Source: Methanomassiliicoccales archaeon
Lineage (GTDB): Archaea; Thermoplasmatota; Thermoplasmata; SG8-5
Reading direction: 5' to 3'
DNA: 36,500 bases
Assembly (NCBI GenBank): GCA_030612505.1
Contig: JAUWNU010000009.1
Coordinates: forward strand, 1-36,500
Under the pieces are notes generated by a model that was not told the DNA's origin, searched no databases, and saw nothing but the letters and a program-made list of their open reading frames with translations. Shown one piece after another: positions 33,296 through 36,500 of this stretch; position 1 is the stretch's first letter, and the number at the start of each line of letters is the position of its first letter. A program made the position numbers and the translations under genes.

Positions 33296-36200
33296 TTAGC
33301 TGAACTTCTTCATGTTCTTCAGATACTGCTCCTCGGTCAACTTGCCTTCCTGATAGGATTTCTCAATCATTTCCAGCATTTCTTCGTTGGTGAACTTGGG
33401 CTTTGGTTTAGGAACTTCAGCAGGTTTGGGGGGTTCTGGCTCAGGAGGTTTTTCCTCAACACAGAACGGACATGGACTACCTGGCTCAATATCGAAGCCG
33501 CATTTGGGGCAGAGTTCGGTTTCCAGTGTTGGTTCTTCTATTATTTCTTCAACTACTGGCGGTGGTTTTCTCGCCAGCATGAAGGCGGCCCCGAGTATTG
33601 CGGCAATAACTATTATTATGGCAATCCACCAGTAATTTCCTGTCCCACCACTTGGTGCGTTGGGGTCAGTGGTAATATCTGGGTCTAATGGGGCAAAATC
33701 CTCTGTATCAGGAACGCCATCATTGTCATCATCTGTATCCATCCATGTTTGTGTGTTGGTCTCATCACCATCTGGGATTCCGTCATTATCGGTGTCTAAT
33801 GGAGTGTCGTCTGAATCATCGGGATCTGTGCCCAAGAAGATTTCCCATTCGTCAAGATAGCCATCATTGTCATCATCTGGGTCTTCATTGTTGCCAATGC
33901 CATCTCCATCTGTATCGAGTTGCACAGTGATTGTCAATGTATCATTATCTATATTTCCAGCAGCATCAGATACTGTTAATATCACACTATAATTTTCTGA
34001 AACCGTGAAATTATACTGGGGGTTTGGACCGTAAAGTGTAATGGTAGCCCCAGAGATGCTAAAAACCCAAGTGTAATTGATAATTTCTATATTGTCAGCA
34101 GAGCTAGAACCATCGAATATAACGATTGTGTTCTCAACAACAATTTGGTCTGAGCCAGCATCTGCACTAGGTGCATCATTATCGACTATCATTACTGTCT
34201 TTTCTGTGGTAGAATTCCATTTACCTAGATGATCAACTGCAGCAATTTTATATTGGAGATTAAGTGAGCAATCAGATGGAATCTGAATATCTAGTTCGTA
34301 AGTATTGCTAGAAACAAGAATTGCTGTTGAATTGGTTGCTGTGCCGTTCTCGAACCAATAAACCACATGGACAGACGTAACATTAATGCCATCTTCTACT
34401 AAGACTGTTACAGTAAATACCTCACCAGTCGTGGCACTGACTGTGCTACTGTCGACAATTTCAGGTGCGCCAGAATCATAAGCACAAATAGTATCTGCTA
34501 CAGAAGGCACCGCCTCAATATTGCCTGTGTTATCTGTTGCAATTGTGTAGAATTCGTAATAGCCAGCACCATTTGAAAAACTGAAGTTCCACGACCACAG
34601 AGATGAATTAAGGCCAAAAGAGGCCCAATCATTCCAAGTGATATTATCAACGGAATATCTGGTAAAAAGTTCAACAGAAGCCACACCACTTATTCCATCA
34701 TTGGCCATAGCGGTAATTGTGAGAGAGTCATCTTGCCAATATTGTGTTATTGAATTTACCTCACTTGTGGGTTCTGCGGTGTCATAGCCAACACTAGCAT
34801 CTTCTGTTACAGGAACTGATTCAATGTTTCCACTTGTGTCCTCAGCAATCGAATAGAATGTGTAGTTGCCCTCACCTTCTGGCCAGTCGAAATCCCATTC
34901 CCAAGGAGCCAAAGTATCTGTCTCAAATAATTCATATGTACCGCCCTCAAAGTTGTACCATAATCCAACACTTGCCACGTCACTTCTTGTGTCAATAGCT
35001 GTGGCAGAAATAGCTAATGGAGAAGTATTGTACCAATATGGAGTGATGAGATCAACCTCTGATGTCGGATTAATGATATCTTCAAAGTCTTCAGGACTCA
35101 TTAACGGGTAATAATCCTCTGCCATGCCACCTTGAATACCCTGGCCACATGTGTTGTTATAAGGTGTATCACCTATGCCATCCGGCCCTGTCTGGTCTTG
35201 CCATGGGCCAAACATCGTATCAGTGCCATTATAATCAGACCAATAATTGCCCCCTGTCGGATAAGTAGAATTCCAATGGTTGGCATCAGTATCATCATAT
35301 GCCTGGACAGTATTATTGATGAATGAATTGTGGTATATCCAGTTATCCACAGAATCAAAAATAATCATGCCATTTTCATTATTAATTAAGGTATTTAACC
35401 GAACCGTATTGTTGTGTGAGAAATACACGAGGTAAAGGCCAACACCGGAATTGTTGAACATCGTGCAATTGCTGACTGTAGAATTGAATGTTCTAACGAC
35501 TATTCCACCAATCAAATTAAAGGAGCTGTTAGTGTTATTCACTGTGATATTTGAAGAAAAGATAACCTCATAACCAACCGTTGCGTTGAAGAAATGTTGA
35601 TTTGTGATTTCCATATCTGTACAATTAATAAGAATGATCTCGCCAGCATTAGGAGGTATAAGTATTCCAACAGCGTCTTTGTAATAATACACTGGCCTAC
35701 CATTAACTGTATTAGAAGGGAGAACAATGAGGTTGTTATAATCCTCTAAATCCCCGCTGTTTAAAAATATACTACATCTAAACATAGAATTATTTGATAT
35801 TGTAGAGTTGGCTGCAGCATAAATTTCAATACCTACCTGAGCAGATATTGAATTATTGAAAATCTTACAATCATCTTTTCCTAAATCAATAGCAGTGCCG
35901 TTTCCAGAGATGTTAAACCCAGATATGTTTACAAATTCTGAGAAAATATCAATAGTATCATTATCTCCGCCATCTATAAATGTCGCATCAATACCTGAGC
36001 CAATTAAATCAACAGGCACTCTGATGTTTATGTCTTCATTAAATGATCCTGGATCCACATCAATTGTGTCCCCAATCCAATTTTGTGACTCCGCGTCGTC
36101 CAGAGCATATTGAATCTTATAATAGCATTTTCCACGTGCATAATTGTGTACCTTTGAGCCTTCTACGGTGATTGTACAGAAACTGATATCAGATTCACCC

Positions 36201-36382
36201 ATATTGTCTGTGACTGTTAATGATATAACATATACTCCATCAATTGGATATTCATATGTAGGGGATATTCCTGTTGATGAATTGCCATCTCCGAAATCCC
36301 AATCATATAATATTAAGTTCGAACCATCTGAAGCAGTAGAGGAACTACCATCAAAAGATACTAGTGTCGCGTCAACGTTCAA
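33296..36382 (-). pseudogene. PKD / beta-helix / Ig-like surface protein, 5' truncated
   Basis: The 1028-residue frame runs from the start of a PKD domain to a cytoplasmic tail. The order is: a PKD domain beginning without its first strand (SFDGSSSTASDG, YDWDFGDG), a NosD-like right-handed beta-helix (~100-410, many NN-x-I/F repeats), two similar Ig-like repeats starting PTSEVDLITPYW and PTSEVNSITQYW, a third (~645), a second PKD (~740-815), Asp-rich calcium-binding thrombospondin-3-type repeats (~830-897), a transmembrane helix (YWWIAIIIVIAAILGAAFML), a zinc ribbon (CPKCGFD ... CPFC), a proline-rich linker and a SHOCT-like end (EEMLEMIEKSYQEGKLTEEQ). There is no signal peptide, and the only start is a TTG lying inside the end of a transposase gene. 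It is therefore probably the 3' part of a gene cut by the insertion. Thermoplasmatota commonly carry such proteins. Confidence 0.75.
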
Positions 36383-36500
36383 GTGTCGGATAAAGCCGAG
36401 ATAACTTTACCCGAGCATCCTCGGTTGTGAATTGCCAATTAACTTTTGCATTTTTGTTGTCTCTGTATTTCTGCCATGCTAGCACCTCTTTTCTGACAAC
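36372..36500 (-). mobile_element. C terminus of an IS630-family transposase (runs out of window)
   Basis: The minus-strand frame open from the right edge encodes 42 residues ending in a TGA at 36372-36374. It contains AKVNWQFTTEDARVKLSRLYP, the typical IS630-family C-terminal signature. It is not in the ORF track. The end overlaps the 5' end of the surface-protein frame by 11 bases, which fits insertion of the element into that gene. Terminal repeats are not identifiable from this end alone. Confidence 0.75.

Noticed and set aside
36380-36382. TTG as the genuine start of the PKD protein
   Set aside because: It lies inside the transposase reading frame, has no ribosome binding site and would begin mid-domain without a signal peptide.

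Overview
The window looks like an archaeal chromosome segment, most likely from an anaerobic, non-methanogenic member of the Thermoplasmatota. The evidence is AT-rich TATA boxes, GGAGGTGA-type ribosome binding sites, tightly overlapping (ATGA/TAATG) genes, many HdrA/HdrB/HdrC proteins, a two-domain Lrp-like regulator, and a PKD/beta-helix surface protein with a cytoplasmic zinc ribbon and SHOCT-like tail. No methyl-CoM reductase, rRNA, tRNA or CRISPR was seen. The phylum call is an inference.

Layout. (1) Positions 1-1724: the C-terminal end of an Lrp-like regulator, a convergent malate dehydrogenase gene, and a 311-bp promoter region. (2) Positions 1725-12412, plus strand: a seven-gene operon encoding a GlcD-type FAD oxidase, a GlcF/HdrD-like double-CCG iron-sulfur protein, HdrC, HdrB, a ~1010-residue HdrA, an MvhD fused to a winged helix, and a second ~1000-residue HdrA. 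(3) Positions 31403 down to 12469, minus strand: one nearly gapless ~19-kb gene train. It runs HdrC, HdrB, fumarate reductase-like FrdB and FrdA, 2-oxoacid:ferredoxin oxidoreductase KorDABC, a third large HdrA, MvhD (FlxD), two iron-sulfur proteins and FlxA, an OsmC-like protein, a lipoate-protein ligase fused to DUF116, a geranylgeranyl-reductase-like flavoprotein, two radical SAM proteins resembling the archaeal two-protein lipoyl synthase, and a GcvH-like lipoyl carrier. (4) Positions 31404-33271: a divergent two-domain regulator and a DUF4258/DUF2283 pair. (5) Positions 33296-36500: a surface protein whose 5' end abuts the 3' end of an IS630-type transposase gene.

How it may work together. 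Malate dehydrogenase, the fumarate reductase-like pair and Kor form part of a reductive (or oxidative) TCA arm. The three HdrA proteins with MvhD and FlxA-type NAD(P)H modules are expected to couple NAD(P)H, ferredoxin and a disulfide/thiol couple by flavin-based electron bifurcation. HdrB needs a disulfide substrate, and no CoM/CoB genes are visible. The only thiol/disulfide carrier encoded here is the lipoyl protein, whose complete assembly set (ligase, LipS-type pair, flavoprotein) lies in the same gene train. The leading hypothesis is therefore a lipoyl-protein-linked Hdr/fumarate reductase circuit.

Two intergenic regions 30 kb apart, upstream of mdh and of the hdrC train, share a three-half-site ACATAA dyad. 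This suggests common control, possibly by the two paralogous regulators bracketing the locus. Other oddities are a perfect 82-bp direct repeat that creates a truncated MvhD mini-ORF, and a FrdA that lacks the covalent-flavin histidine.
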